DNA of 64,000 nt from Lachnospiraceae bacterium (GTDB lineage: Bacteria; Bacillota; Clostridia; Lachnospirales; Lachnospiraceae): contig CAJTCY010000020.1 of the NCBI GenBank assembly GCA_910575075.1, forward strand, positions 35,577 through 99,576, in the 5' to 3' direction. The translations under genes were made by a program, and so were the position numbers. Positions 52,583-62,169 of this stretch are shown here, piece by piece; position 1 is the first letter of the stretch, and each line of letters begins with the position of its first letter. The notes under the pieces were generated by a model, which made no database searches, was not told where the DNA came from, and saw only the letters and a list, made by a program, of their open reading frames with translations.

Positions 52583-54703
52583 ATGGAGAAAAGGAATCGC
52601 AAACACAGAAGAAAGAGAAGCAGAAAGGTTTTGTGGATCATTGTAGGCATTACGGCGGCAGTTATATTTGGCATGGCAGCATATATGCTGATTTTGGTTA
52701 AGCAGGGAAGCACTTTGACTAAACCGGATGAATTGCTCCTTGCATATATGGATTGCATTTCAGAACGAAATTATAAGGAAATGTATCAAATGCTTGATGT
52801 GGAAGCTTCCGGACAGATCAGTGAGGAGGATTTTATAAAGCGTAATTCTGCTATCTATGAAGGGATAGAAATACAGAATATGACAACCGCAATTATCTCA
52901 TACAACGAAGAAAGAAACGTGGTGAAGTACCAGACAACGTTTGATACCGTTGCAGGGAATATCAGCTTTGAAAATGAAGCATATTTCCTGAAAAGAGAAG
53001 ATGGCTATAAGCTGGTATGGACAGATTCTCTGATTTATCCGGGATTATCTTCTACGGATAAAGTAAGGGTATCCACTACACAGGCAAAAAGGGGAGAAAT
53101 ACTTGACAGAAACGGGCGTGTCCTTGCAGGACCGGGCGTTGCATCTTCCGTGGGAATTGTGCCGGGAAAACTGGAAAACAGGGATAGTGCAATAGAGCAG
53201 ATTGCGAATCTGTTGGGAATGAAGCCGGAGGAAATAGAAAAGAAATTATCGGCAAAGTGGGTAAAGGAGGATTCTTTTGTCCCGGTCAAAACACTGCGAA
53301 AAGTGGAAGAAATAGAATTGATGTCAATGGAACCGGATGAAGAAGTGATAAAAGAGCATGAAAGACAACAGCAGTTGCTTGAAATACCGGGGGTTATGAT
53401 TTCAGACACGGAAGTAAGGGCATATCCGTTAGGCGATGCGGCAGCGCATTTGGTTGGATATGTGCAGAGTGTCACGGCGGAGGATTTGGAGGAACATGCC
53501 GGGGAAGGATATACTGCAAGCAGCGTCATCGGAAGAAGCGGGGCAGAGGGGTTGTTTGAAAGCGAATTAAAGGGACAGAATGGATGCCGGATCTATATTG
53601 TAGATGCTGAAGGCAATACAAAGGAAGAACTGGCAGACAGGCTGGTAGAGCATGGAAAAACCATAAAACTGACAATTGACTCGAAACTTCAAAATGCCTT
53701 ATATGAACAGTTCCGGGAGGATAAAAGCTGCTCGGTGGCGATGAATCCATATACAGGGGAAGTATTGGCATTAGTCAGTACGCCGTCTTATGATAACAAT
53801 GACTTTATTATGGGATTGTCCAGTGAAAAATGGACGGCGCTGAATGAAGATGAAAACAAACCGTTGTATAACCGATTCCGGCAGGTATGGTGTCCGGGTT
53901 CTACTTTTAAGCCGATCACTGCGGCAATCGGTCTGGAGTCTGGAGCCATTGATCCGAATGAGGATTATGGAAATGTAGGACTAAGCTGGCAGAAAGACGC
54001 TTCATGGGGTTCGTATCATGTAACGACGCTTCATGCGTATAATCCGGTTGTGCTGGAAAATGCCCTGATTTATTCGGATAACATTTACTTTGCAAAAGCA
54101 GCATTAAAAATCGGAGCAGAGGAAATGAAAGACTCCCTATTAAGTCTGGGGTTTCAGGAAGAAATGCCCTTTGAAGTTGTAATGTCAAAATCCCAGTATT
54201 CCAACACGGAGAATATTGAAACGGAAATACAACTGGCAGACAGCGGATACGGGCAGGGGCAGATCTTAGTAAATCCGCTTCATATGGCATGTATCTACAC
54301 AGCCTTTTGTAATAAAGGAAATGTGATTAAGCCGTATTTTGTTTATCGCCCGGATGCAGAGGCGGAATACTGGATTCCAAACGCTTTTTCTGAAAATACA
54401 ACAAACCTTGTATTGGAGGGAATCAAAAAGGTTATCAATGACTCTCATGGAACGGGTTATGCAGCACACCGGGATGACATTCTGCTGGCAGGGAAAACAG
54501 GAACAGCAGAGATCAAAGTCTCGAAAGAGGATACTTCCGGTACAGAACTTGGATGGTTTGCTATTTTTACAGCAGAAAGTACAGAAGAACATCCAATTTT
54601 GATTGTCAGCATGGTAGAAGATGTAAAAGGAAGAGGAGGAAGCAGCTATGTTGTTGGAAAAGACAAGGAAGTTCTGGAAAGCTGGTTTGGTGGAAATAAA
54701 TAA
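52583..54703 (+). CDS. MecA-like class B penicillin-binding protein
   Basis: A 706-residue protein from ATG 52583 behind TTGGAGG. It has one membrane anchor (residues about 16-38). An NTF2-like MecA N-terminal domain (about 45-150, with LLLAYMDCISERNYKEMYQM) and a PBP dimerisation region (about 160-350) follow. The transpeptidase active-site motifs are S440-TF-K443 (CPGSTFKPI), S498-D-N500 and K638-TGT. This is the architecture of PBP2a-type low-affinity enzymes that keep cross-linking the wall in the presence of beta-lactams. Control by the BlaI-type operators supports a role in beta-lactam resistance or response, though affinity cannot be read from sequence. Confidence 0.9.
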   Translation: MEKRNRKHRRKRSRKVLWIIVGITAAVIFGMAAYMLILVKQGSTLTKPDELLLAYMDCISERNYKEMYQMLDVEASGQISEEDFIKRNSAIYEGIEIQNMTTAIISYNEERNVVKYQTTFDTVAGNISFENEAYFLKREDGYKLVWTDSLIYPGLSSTDKVRVSTTQAKRGEILDRNGRVLAGPGVASSVGIVPGKLENRDSAIEQIANLLGMKPEEIEKKLSAKWVKEDSFVPVKTLRKVEEIELMSMEPDEEVIKEHERQQQLLEIPGVMISDTEVRAYPLGDAAAHLVGYVQSVTAEDLEEHAGEGYTASSVIGRSGAEGLFESELKGQNGCRIYIVDAEGNTKEELADRLVEHGKTIKLTIDSKLQNALYEQFREDKSCSVAMNPYTGEVLALVSTPSYDNNDFIMGLSSEKWTALNEDENKPLYNRFRQVWCPGSTFKPITAAIGLESGAIDPNEDYGNVGLSWQKDASWGSYHVTTLHAYNPVVLENALIYSDNIYFAKAALKIGAEEMKDSLLSLGFQEEMPFEVVMSKSQYSNTENIETEIQLADSGYGQGQILVNPLHMACIYTAFCNKGNVIKPYFVYRPDAEAEYWIPNAFSENTTNLVLEGIKKVINDSHGTGYAAHRDDILLAGKTGTAEIKVSKEDTSGTELGWFAIFTAESTEEHPILIVSMVEDVKGRGGSSYVVGKDKEVLESWFGGNK

Positions 54704-55931
54704 AACTCTGTTTTTATTCGTATTGACTGGCATTGCTTCTTTTATGATAGCAGGATGCGGTGATGAATTGCCGGAAGTATCGGAGGTTAGGGAAATCGTG
54801 GTGGATCATGAAGTGTCTCCGACCAATGAAGATGATTTTGAGGATGCGATAAGCATAGCGGCGGTTTACCGTGACATTTACGATGAAGCAGTGGAAGCAA
54901 ATGCTTTGGGTAGTCTGGAAACGCTGCGGAGCATTGTTGCAAGGCTTAGTGAGAATGGTTATGTGGCGGTTGACAGTGAAAATCAGGTTGACATGGCTGG
55001 GGCAGAACAGGTAATGGAGTTTTGTAAAGCGGTAAATGAAAAGAAGAGAGCGATGCTGACGATCATAGTGATTAAAGATTTGGGATTTCGGAAATTTGAT
55101 CTGAAAACAGAGGACGGCAGTGTAAATATTGTCAGGGGGTATTACCAATATGACCAAAACGGATGCCTTCAAAATAGAGATACGGTAAGCTACCCGGCTG
55201 ATATATGGAGGTACACAGAGGAAGGGTATTTAATCTTTGAAGGAAGTTATTTCTCTGATGAAAATTTCGTGCTTACTCTAAGTGATGCATCGGAGCATAC
55301 TGCATTACGGGTGTTGCCATTAGACGAAACGTGCAGGGAATTGAACAGGAAGTATATTCTGCCAGTCGGTTATGAGCAGAACAATATTTTTCTCACTGAT
55401 TGGAACGAAGAAGATTTTGGAGAACTGGATTTTTATGATATATTTGATAATTTCTATCCGTTCTTGTATGGGAAGGCTGTTCCCTATGTTGCGGATGATA
55501 ATTTAGGAGTTGGAGCAACCTATCAGATACCGGAAGATGTATTTGAAAATGTCATTACGGCACATTTCAAGATAGACAGAGAAACGCTTCGGCGGAAAAC
55601 AACATATTTTTTGGATGACGCAACTTATGGATATAGACCACGAGGCTTTTATGAAGTTGAATATCCCGATATTCCGTATCCGGAAGTGGTAAGTTATACA
55701 GAAAATGAGGACGGAACAATCACGCTTATTGTTAATGCAGTATATCCAAATGGTAATACTTCTGTGGCGTATTCGCATAGAACAGTGATTCGCCCGTTGG
55801 ATGGGGATTGCTTTCAGTATGTATCAAATCAGATGTTATCTTCGGAAGATGAAAGGGTTACTTGGTGGCATTCCGATCGTCTGACAAAAGAAGAATGGCT
55901 TGAGATATACGTGTCGGAGGAACTTAAATAA
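54648..55931 (+). CDS. DUF6070-type lipoprotein, copy 1
   Basis: A 427-residue lipoprotein. ATG 54648, inside the end of the PBP gene, follows AGGAGGAAGC. A GTG at 54690 would give a more usual short signal peptide. The lipobox is MIAG-C. Long extracellular part shared with two neighbours includes GSLETLRSIVARLSENGYVA, WRYTEEGYLIFEG, a TDWNEEDFGELDFYDIFDNF block and SYTENEDGTITLIVNAVYPN. It is transcribed with the PBP, so it probably works at the wall with it. The domain has no known activity. Confidence 0.75.
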   Translation: MLLEKTRKFWKAGLVEINKTLFLFVLTGIASFMIAGCGDELPEVSEVREIVVDHEVSPTNEDDFEDAISIAAVYRDIYDEAVEANALGSLETLRSIVARLSENGYVAVDSENQVDMAGAEQVMEFCKAVNEKKRAMLTIIVIKDLGFRKFDLKTEDGSVNIVRGYYQYDQNGCLQNRDTVSYPADIWRYTEEGYLIFEGSYFSDENFVLTLSDASEHTALRVLPLDETCRELNRKYILPVGYEQNNIFLTDWNEEDFGELDFYDIFDNFYPFLYGKAVPYVADDNLGVGATYQIPEDVFENVITAHFKIDRETLRRKTTYFLDDATYGYRPRGFYEVEYPDIPYPEVVSYTENEDGTITLIVNAVYPNGNTSVAYSHRTVIRPLDGDCFQYVSNQMLSSEDERVTWWHSDRLTKEEWLEIYVSEELK

Positions 55932-57235
55932 TGGAAGATGTGAAATGGCTTATAAAAAAGTATGGTTTTTTCATTGTGCTGATGGTGATTCTTGTTATAA
56001 TAGGCAGTATTGTTTTGGGGAAAAGAGGTTCTGAAAAGAACGCAGAGGAAGTGTGGGAACCTCCGGTAGAAATAAATATTGATCATAACCCTGTGTCATC
56101 TGGCAGTGAAGAAGAAATATTGAGTAATAATATTTCGGAAGAAAGTGTAGAAGAAAACGAAACAGAATCAGAAACGCCTTTATGGTTTCTTCCGCAAGCG
56201 GAGAATTGCCTGATAACCGAAACGGAAAAAGAAGAATTAAAAGATGTTGCACTGATAGCGGCAGAGCAGGTCAAAGAAGCGTATAAAGATATAAAGCTGA
56301 TAGGAGAATCGCCTTATGGCTCTAATATAAAAGAGTTCACAAGGGAGCAGTGTCGGGAAGTTGTTACGCTTCTTGGAAGGGCAGGTTATGTCAGCGTTAC
56401 AGAAGATGCCAATATGGAAAATTACGAAAAGGTTGAGGATTTCTATAACGCATATATGGAAAAACATGATGCAATGGTGACTATATTTAATGTAAACCGT
56501 GATGGACTGATCGGTGCTGTCACTTTTATTTATCGAAACAATGAGTTACAGACATATTATGTGGGAATTGGCTGGCAGGAGGGCGGCATACCGGAGATTA
56601 GGAGTACCTTAGTCAGCGATATAGCAGAAATTAAGCTGACAGAGAAAGGTTATTTTATCTATGCATATGAAGAAGTGATAGCCCATTCCAGCCTGCGTCA
56701 ATATTGGAGAATAAAACCGCTTTCCGATAAATGCAGGGAATTAACAGCTAAATATGTATATGGGTTAAGCTATGTAAATTACAATGTCCTTGTGACAAAT
56801 TGGGATAGTAATAATGTAGAAGATATTCTGATGCCGTGTATGTTTGAAGATATATACCGGATATACACTGGGGAAATTTTAAGGACGGAAAACTGGAGAA
56901 TACCTGCGGACACATATGAAAAGATAATGACTACATATTTTCCAGTGTCAATAGAGCTGTTGCGGGAAAGGTGCGGATATGACAAGGACAGCAACAGCTA
57001 TGAGCATGAAATGATATTTGCAAGTCCGTATCCGCCTTTTGGAGAAGTAGTTGATTATACAGAAAATCCAGATGGAACAATTACGCTTGTTGTAGACGGG
57101 GTATGGGCTGATTACAATTCTGACCTTGCTTTTACCAATATAATTGTGGTACAGCCATTTGATGATGGCACATTCAGGTATTTATCCAATGCGATAGAGC
57201 AAAAGGAGCTGGAAGTGCCAAAGGGAGGAAGATGA
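55931..57235 (+). CDS. DUF6070-type membrane-anchored protein, copy 2
   Basis: A 434-residue paralogue whose ATG overlaps the previous stop by one base. It has a membrane anchor instead of a lipobox (residues about 11-30, FFIVLMVILVIIGSIVLG), then an acidic linker. Common blocks are REVVTLLGRAGYVSVTEDAN, LTEKGYFIYAYEEV, NYNVLVTNWDSNNVEDIL and DYTENPDGTITLVVDGVW. It is part of the PBP operon. Confidence 0.75.
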   Translation: MEDVKWLIKKYGFFIVLMVILVIIGSIVLGKRGSEKNAEEVWEPPVEINIDHNPVSSGSEEEILSNNISEESVEENETESETPLWFLPQAENCLITETEKEELKDVALIAAEQVKEAYKDIKLIGESPYGSNIKEFTREQCREVVTLLGRAGYVSVTEDANMENYEKVEDFYNAYMEKHDAMVTIFNVNRDGLIGAVTFIYRNNELQTYYVGIGWQEGGIPEIRSTLVSDIAEIKLTEKGYFIYAYEEVIAHSSLRQYWRIKPLSDKCRELTAKYVYGLSYVNYNVLVTNWDSNNVEDILMPCMFEDIYRIYTGEILRTENWRIPADTYEKIMTTYFPVSIELLRERCGYDKDSNSYEHEMIFASPYPPFGEVVDYTENPDGTITLVVDGVWADYNSDLAFTNIIVVQPFDDGTFRYLSNAIEQKELEVPKGGR

Positions 57236-57242
57236 AAGAGGG

Positions 57243-57944
57243 ATGATTGTGAAAATAAAGAAAAAGGTTATCTTAATGGTTAAGGTGATGCTATGTGCAG
57301 CCCTGTTCTGTGCCTGCGGAAAGGAAGAATCAAATCAAAGGGATTCTAATGAAAAATGGGAGGATGCCTATAAAGAGATTGTACGCAATATGGAAAGCTA
57401 TTTAGCAGATCCGTATATTTTCCGGCAGGAGTCTGACCGGGTAAACAGCGATTCTTGCATCGGATATATCGGGATACATGATTTTGATGATGACAGTGTT
57501 CCTGAACTGATCACAGGGGATGAAGTGTCGGTAGGAATATTTACCTATGACAACGGTATCGTAAAAAAGATTGCCGATTTATATGAACCGGAAGATTGGG
57601 GCTGTATTAACGGAGTGCATTACAAGGACAACACGGTTATTCTTATAAATAGCGGTTCGGATGGAAGCTGTTATGTCTGTCTTTCGTACCGTGATGGAGA
57701 ATATATAACAGGGGCTTTTGACGAATATAATCCGGAGACAGCAACTGTCAATGGAAAAGAGGTTACGGAAGAAGATTTTAAAAAGTGCTTCAATTTAACT
57801 GAATTACTGGAGGACAGTTCGATTCCCCGGATCAGGATAAAAAAGGAAAATGGAACCGCTGCAGCTTTGGTAATAAATGTTTTTCAGAAAGATGATGAAT
57901 ATATCCCGATAGAAGATTTGGATTTTAATGCGGTAGAATGGTGA
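57243..57944 (+). CDS. Lipoprotein in the PBP operon
   Basis: A 233-residue lipoprotein behind AGGGAGGAAGATGAAAGAGG. Signal with lipobox LFCA-C. The mature part (IGYIGIHDFDDDSVPELITG; VGIFTYDNGIVKKIADLYEP; INSGSDGSCYVCLSYRDGEY) resembles beta-rich surface proteins that follow a D-x-D-x-D pattern (DFDDD, PELI), perhaps calcium-dependent. It is not homologous to its DUF6070 neighbours. Function is unknown. Confidence 0.65.
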   Translation: MIVKIKKKVILMVKVMLCAALFCACGKEESNQRDSNEKWEDAYKEIVRNMESYLADPYIFRQESDRVNSDSCIGYIGIHDFDDDSVPELITGDEVSVGIFTYDNGIVKKIADLYEPEDWGCINGVHYKDNTVILINSGSDGSCYVCLSYRDGEYITGAFDEYNPETATVNGKEVTEEDFKKCFNLTELLEDSSIPRIRIKKENGTAAALVINVFQKDDEYIPIEDLDFNAVEW

Positions 57945-57989
57945 TGTACCGGACAGACATATGGCAAGGCGGAGATTTGAGGTGTGTTT

Positions 57990-59234
57990 ATGAAGAAAAG
58001 AGAGATTCTGTTAATCATTATTTTGTTATGCTGTGTTTCATTTTGTGCCTGTAAAAACGGTGGGGAAAGAACGGAAATTATATCTGACAGTGGAGACAGA
58101 AAAGATATAGCGGAAGAAAGTACAGAAACAGACAGATTAGAAAAAGGCTATGATCTTCCGGTAAGTGACAGTGAACGGCAGGAGGCAGAGGATGATTGCA
58201 AAGAAATGATGGGACTTATATCAGAACTATATAAGAATGCAGATAAAGGCTGTGCATCTAATGTTGTCATTGCGGATGAGGTTATAGATCAGATGGTGGA
58301 AAAGCTGAAAAGTGCTGGATGCTCGGTTACAGTAACGGCAGCATATTCTAATATGGAAAACTACAAAGCATTGGAAGATTTCTTAAATGCAGCCATAAAA
58401 GGCAGCAGCGGTTCATCAGTTGTTTATGAAATACATTCGGATGGCGGCATTGGGAGATATAAATATTCTTATGATGGGAAGGATATGTATGTTTTATCCG
58501 CAAAAGCAACATGGAGTGATGATGATAAGCCTGTGATAACATATATTTCATATACCCGGATTAAAGAGTGGAGATATACGGAGAAAGGATGGTTCTGTTA
58601 TGAGTTATGCGTACCGGAGTATCCGGAAGTTACTGAAATAGTGGATGGGAGCTGTATGGTCAGGGTAAAGCCAATCACAGAAGAAAACAGAGAAATGTCC
58701 GAAAAATGTGTGCTTGGATTAGCTTATCAGGGAAACAATCTTTTATGCTCCGACTGGGATGCGGACCATATGGAAAGTCTGGATTATAACGGGATGTATG
58801 AATACTTATATGCAATGAAATATCAGGAAAAGTTTCCTTCAGAGGATTATCCGGACGGGATACCCAAAGATGAGTTTGAGAGCCTGATTATGGAATATCT
58901 TCTTATAACAGCGGAGGAGATACAAGACTATGTAGCATTTGACGAAGAAAAACAGACTTATTTATGGGTAAGGTTAGGCTGTTTAAATTATGCCCCTACC
59001 TATTTTGGAACTTCTTTTCCAGAGGTTACGGACATCAGGGAAAACGATGATGGGACGATCACTTTAACTGTGGATGCAGTGTGTAGTATGATTTTATGTG
59101 ATGATGCAGTGATAACGCATGAACTTACAGTACAGTTTGCAGAAGATGGCAGCTTCCAGTATTTGGGGAACAAAATTTTGGATGATGGGATTTCAAATAT
59201 ACCGGAATACCAATACCGGATTATCAGAGAGTAA
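57990..59234 (+). CDS. DUF6070-type lipoprotein, copy 3
   Basis: A 414-residue lipoprotein from ATG 57990, with GAGGTGTG before it. Lipobox SFCA-C. It shares the paralogue blocks MVEKLKSAGCSVTVTAAYSN, WRYTEKGWFCYELCVPEYPE, NNLLCSDWDADHMESLDYNG and IRENDDGTITLTVDAVCSMI. With the two upstream copies it makes a tandem family of three, one of them with a different membrane anchor. All three lie downstream of the BlaI-type operators. Confidence 0.75.
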   Translation: MKKREILLIIILLCCVSFCACKNGGERTEIISDSGDRKDIAEESTETDRLEKGYDLPVSDSERQEAEDDCKEMMGLISELYKNADKGCASNVVIADEVIDQMVEKLKSAGCSVTVTAAYSNMENYKALEDFLNAAIKGSSGSSVVYEIHSDGGIGRYKYSYDGKDMYVLSAKATWSDDDKPVITYISYTRIKEWRYTEKGWFCYELCVPEYPEVTEIVDGSCMVRVKPITEENREMSEKCVLGLAYQGNNLLCSDWDADHMESLDYNGMYEYLYAMKYQEKFPSEDYPDGIPKDEFESLIMEYLLITAEEIQDYVAFDEEKQTYLWVRLGCLNYAPTYFGTSFPEVTDIRENDDGTITLTVDAVCSMILCDDAVITHELTVQFAEDGSFQYLGNKILDDGISNIPEYQYRIIRE

Positions 59235-59278
59235 TTATGGGTATCGCCTAGCGTTGAAAGAAGAAAGGATATGGAACA

Positions 59279-59767
59279 ATGAAAAAGATAATGAAGTTTA
59301 TATTGGGCTTTGTGGCTATTGTTTTTATCATAATTATGGTGCTTTGGGGGAGTTTCGTCTATGTGTCGGATTACAAAATAACAAGGATAGACACGTCTGC
59401 TTCACCGGATGGAGCCTATGAACTGGTTTTACAGGCTGTCGGAGAGGCAGATTGGCCGTTCGGAGCTGCTTCAGGGAGGCTGATTCTTTATGAGGGCAAA
59501 AGCAAAATATCCAAAACAGACTTTGAACTGTGGGATGATGGTGGGTGCATACGTAGCAGTATATGGGAGGTCACATGGCATGAGGATTGTGTGGAAGTTA
59601 TCCTATCCGGGGATGAACAGTTCGATGAGCAGATTATCTTATACTTTGACGGTAAGAAAGAGACAAAACAATTAACAGATAAGGAAGAACGTACAGAGGT
59701 AGAGGATAATGACAGATGTTACACAGCATATATGGGGAAAAGACATGGCTATCGAAACTATTTGTAA
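59279..59767 (+). CDS. Small membrane-anchored surface protein (DUF5412-like)
   Basis: A 162-residue protein behind AAGAAAGGAT. One N-terminal membrane helix (residues about 7-30, ILGFVAIVFIIIMVLWGSFV) is followed by an extracellular beta domain (ITRIDTSASPDGAYELVLQA; GRLILYEGKSKISKTDFELW) that resembles DUF5412-type proteins. It is the last gene of the PBP operon and converges on blaR1 at a shared terminator. Function is unknown. Confidence 0.6.
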   Translation: MKKIMKFILGFVAIVFIIIMVLWGSFVYVSDYKITRIDTSASPDGAYELVLQAVGEADWPFGAASGRLILYEGKSKISKTDFELWDDGGCIRSSIWEVTWHEDCVEVILSGDEQFDEQIILYFDGKKETKQLTDKEERTEVEDNDRCYTAYMGKRHGYRNYL

Positions 59768-59809
59768 TTATCTAAAAAACAATAACTGAATTATGGGAGA
59801 AATAATGAT

Positions 59810-59861
59810 ATGCTCCTTTTTAAGTAACTATATTTTACATGGGTTGCTTAAAAGGGAGCAT
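59810..59861. terminator. Bidirectional terminator between PBP operon and blaR1
   Basis: ATGCTCCTTTTTAAGTAAC and GTTGCTTAAAAGGGAGCAT pair around a 14-nt loop. TTATTTTG follows on the + strand and A-rich sequence lies on the other side, so it can stop transcription from both convergent operons. Confidence 0.85.
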
Positions 59862-59895
59862 TATTTTGTTCAATGAGATTTTCGCAAATCAGATT

Positions 59896-61695
59896 TTACT
59901 TTTTCCATATACCCATATCGGATAAGACAGAGAAGGAGATTTCTGATGCCTTGCTGCCTGTGGCGTTTTCTGTGGATTGAATGTTAGTGGCAAAGAAGTA
60001 TGTGCTGTCAGCGGTTTCTATATAGCCGATAAACCAACCGTTTATGTCATTGTCATTTATCCGTCCGGTTCCGGTCTTTCCGTAAAAGCTCTCATTTTCA
60101 GAGGAAAAAAGGCAGATGGAATCCTTTACTGCATTTACATTTTCCGGGGAAAAGCCAAAATCATTATTGTATAAATCTGTCAAAAGTTCAACCTGCTCCA
60201 CTGGGGAAATTTTTAGTTCGGACTGCATCCAATAAGAGGAAAGGTCTGAATTTATAATTTCATTTCCATATCCTATTTCCTTAATGTAACTTCGGAGGGC
60301 AGATGTGCCGAGCTGTCTGTCTATTTCCTGAAAGTACCAGTTGACAGAGGATTGCATTGCAGAATACAGATTCTGATCAGCGTTCCATGCTTCAAATGGG
60401 TAATCGGCTCCATTCCATGCCATGAAGGAATCCTTCGGTGTGATAATGCCTTCTTCCAATCCAAACAGTGCGTCATATATTTTATATGTAGAATTGGGCG
60501 CTGTCCGTAAAGTGGCATGATCCATGTCATAAATGCTCCATGTATCGTTTTTCAGGTCATATAAGACAAAACTTCCCTCATATCCATTAAAATATGCAGA
60601 CAAGTTAATCAGGTTAATTTTTTCGGGGGATGTGTTCCACTTATAATAACTTTGTTCTGCCGCATAAGTGGAAAGCATCGGGGTAAGCCCCAAAAGCATA
60701 ACTGCAATGATCGCAAAAATTCCGGTTCCCTTTATTCTTTTCCAGACGGAAGGATTTTGATAAGAGGAAATATTGATAATCCTTTTCTGCATCTGTTTCA
60801 TGGTTCCGCTGATTCCGGCGGCAAAGGGGAAAGGCGTTAGTGAAACTTTTTCTGCAAAATTTATCAATGTCCTGCCATAATCTTCGTAGTCATTTTCGTT
60901 AAGAATCTTCAGGACAGAAGTATCACAGGCAACTTCCCTGTCATTACGCATTTCTTTCAGTGCATACCATACCAAAGGATTAAACCAGTACAGTATGCCG
61001 AAAAAGTTCATAAGATAGCCTGCAATGGCATCCCTATGTCTATAATGCTGTAATTCATGCAGCAGCATATACCGCATATCCGCAGCATTGAAGTCCGAGA
61101 TCAGGTGGATTGGTAGATAAATACAAGGTCTGAACAATCCTACAATAATAGGCGATTTCAAAAAAGCGGTGCTGTAAATGGGTATGTCCCGTCTTATCTT
61201 CAACTCGCTCAGACATTTGCCGTATAATATGCGGACTTCCCTGTTCTGCAAAGGGAGCGCAGATTTTTTCAAATTGTTCAGGCGGGCTTTCGATTTTCTT
61301 ACTAACAGAAGCATTGCAAAGACGCCGATCAGCCATATTCCGAACAGTATGAGTCCGATAACAGACGGCGCTTTACCGCTTACGGACAGTGCAAAGTCAT
61401 TCATCTGCCTTGTAGTGTCAAACGCATTCACATTCACTGCTGTTTCCGTAACAGCTTCTATGTTGGGGGATGTGACGTTTTTCCACTTGTCAAATAATGA
61501 GAAAATCCGTAAAAGTGGGGCTGGATGAACAGGGATAAACGGAACTGCCAACAGCCCAAGCAGCAGGAACCATAAATGGAACTGCATCCGGCTGGTCAGA
61601 TGGTTTCTCAATACCTGTTTTATCATAAGAAGTATGCCTATTATGGTGCAAATTAAAATATTGCAAAGGAAAAAACGTATTCCGAAATCTGCCAT
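59896..61695 (-). CDS. blaR1: BlaR1/MecR1-family beta-lactam sensor-protease
   Basis: A 599-residue transmembrane receptor. Several N-terminal membrane helices surround an M56 metalloprotease with H213-E-L-Q-H217 (LLHELQHYRHRD) and E254 (NDREVACD). A further helix at about 325-345 leads to an extracellular penicillin-binding sensor with S402-TY-K405, S450-V-N452 and K540-TGT. Acylation by a beta-lactam should activate the protease and inactivate the BlaI repressor. The ATG follows GGAGGGATTA, one base after the blaI stop, so both are one transcript. Confidence 0.95.
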   Translation of the reverse strand: MADFGIRFFLCNILICTIIGILLMIKQVLRNHLTSRMQFHLWFLLLGLLAVPFIPVHPAPLLRIFSLFDKWKNVTSPNIEAVTETAVNVNAFDTTRQMNDFALSVSGKAPSVIGLILFGIWLIGVFAMLLLVRKSKARLNNLKKSALPLQNREVRILYGKCLSELKIRRDIPIYSTAFLKSPIIVGLFRPCIYLPIHLISDFNAADMRYMLLHELQHYRHRDAIAGYLMNFFGILYWFNPLVWYALKEMRNDREVACDTSVLKILNENDYEDYGRTLINFAEKVSLTPFPFAAGISGTMKQMQKRIINISSYQNPSVWKRIKGTGIFAIIAVMLLGLTPMLSTYAAEQSYYKWNTSPEKINLINLSAYFNGYEGSFVLYDLKNDTWSIYDMDHATLRTAPNSTYKIYDALFGLEEGIITPKDSFMAWNGADYPFEAWNADQNLYSAMQSSVNWYFQEIDRQLGTSALRSYIKEIGYGNEIINSDLSSYWMQSELKISPVEQVELLTDLYNNDFGFSPENVNAVKDSICLFSSENESFYGKTGTGRINDNDINGWFIGYIETADSTYFFATNIQSTENATGSKASEISFSVLSDMGIWKK

Positions 61696-61696
61696 G

Positions 61697-62083
61697 TTAA
61701 TCCCTCCTGTTTTTTGTTCTTTTGAGAAGAAGTGAGTGCAGGGTGTTTATTTCTGATTCAGAGAGCTTGTCATCTTCAATATAGGCGGAAAGCATTGCGG
61801 TAATATCCCCGTCATAGTAACGCTCAAGAAAAGAGTAGCTTTCCTGTCCGATATATTCTTTTTCTTCTATCAGAGGCGTATAAACGAATACCCTGCTTTG
61901 CTTTTCATAAGAGAGCGCTCCTTTTGTCACAAGACGCTTGATCAGAGTCTGTATTGTTTTGGGACTCCATTTGGTAGTCTGCGTTAATTGGTCCGTTATC
62001 TCGTTTGTACTAATCGGTGCGTGTTTCCATATGACTTTCATCACTTCAAATTCTGCTTCTGAAATCTGTGGCAATTCCTTCAT
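61697..62083 (-). CDS. blaI: BlaI/MecI-family repressor
   Basis: A 128-residue winged-helix repressor. The family text is clear: QISEAEFEVMKVIWKHAPIS, then TTKWSPKTIQTLIKRLVTKG as recognition helix and ALSYEKQSRVFVYTPLI as wing. The C-terminal dimerisation half carries the region cleaved after induction (SLHSLL-like helix). It precedes blaR1 on the - strand and should bind the TTAC-N4-GTAA sites at its own promoter, the PBP promoter and the divergent regulator promoter. Confidence 0.95.
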   Translation of the reverse strand: MKELPQISEAEFEVMKVIWKHAPISTNEITDQLTQTTKWSPKTIQTLIKRLVTKGALSYEKQSRVFVYTPLIEEKEYIGQESYSFLERYYDGDITAMLSAYIEDDKLSESEINTLHSLLLKRTKNRRD

Positions 62084-62105
62084 GATTGAACCTCCCTTTT
62101 AAATC

Positions 62106-62117
62106 TTACGGCTGTAA
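62106..62117. promoter_or_regulatory. BlaI-type operator at the blaI promoter
   Basis: TTACGGCTGTAA is a TTAC-N4-GTAA palindrome just downstream of the blaI -10, in the right place for autorepression. Confidence 0.75.
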
Positions 62118-62122
62118 TATAC

Positions 62123-62151
62123 ATTATAAAGAAAAATATAGGAGATGTCAA
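62123..62151 (-). promoter_or_regulatory. Promoter of blaI-blaR1
   Basis: Read on the - strand, TTGACA (62151-62146), 17 nt, TATAAT (62128-62123) is a perfect consensus promoter 40 nt before the blaI start codon. The operator lies between it and the gene. Confidence 0.88.
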
Positions 62152-62169
62152 TTTCTTAATAAAATACTC

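Noticed and set aside
59977..61528. + strand frames opposite blaR1
   Set aside because: Antisense to a complete BlaR1 with all catalytic motifs. No supported start or family.
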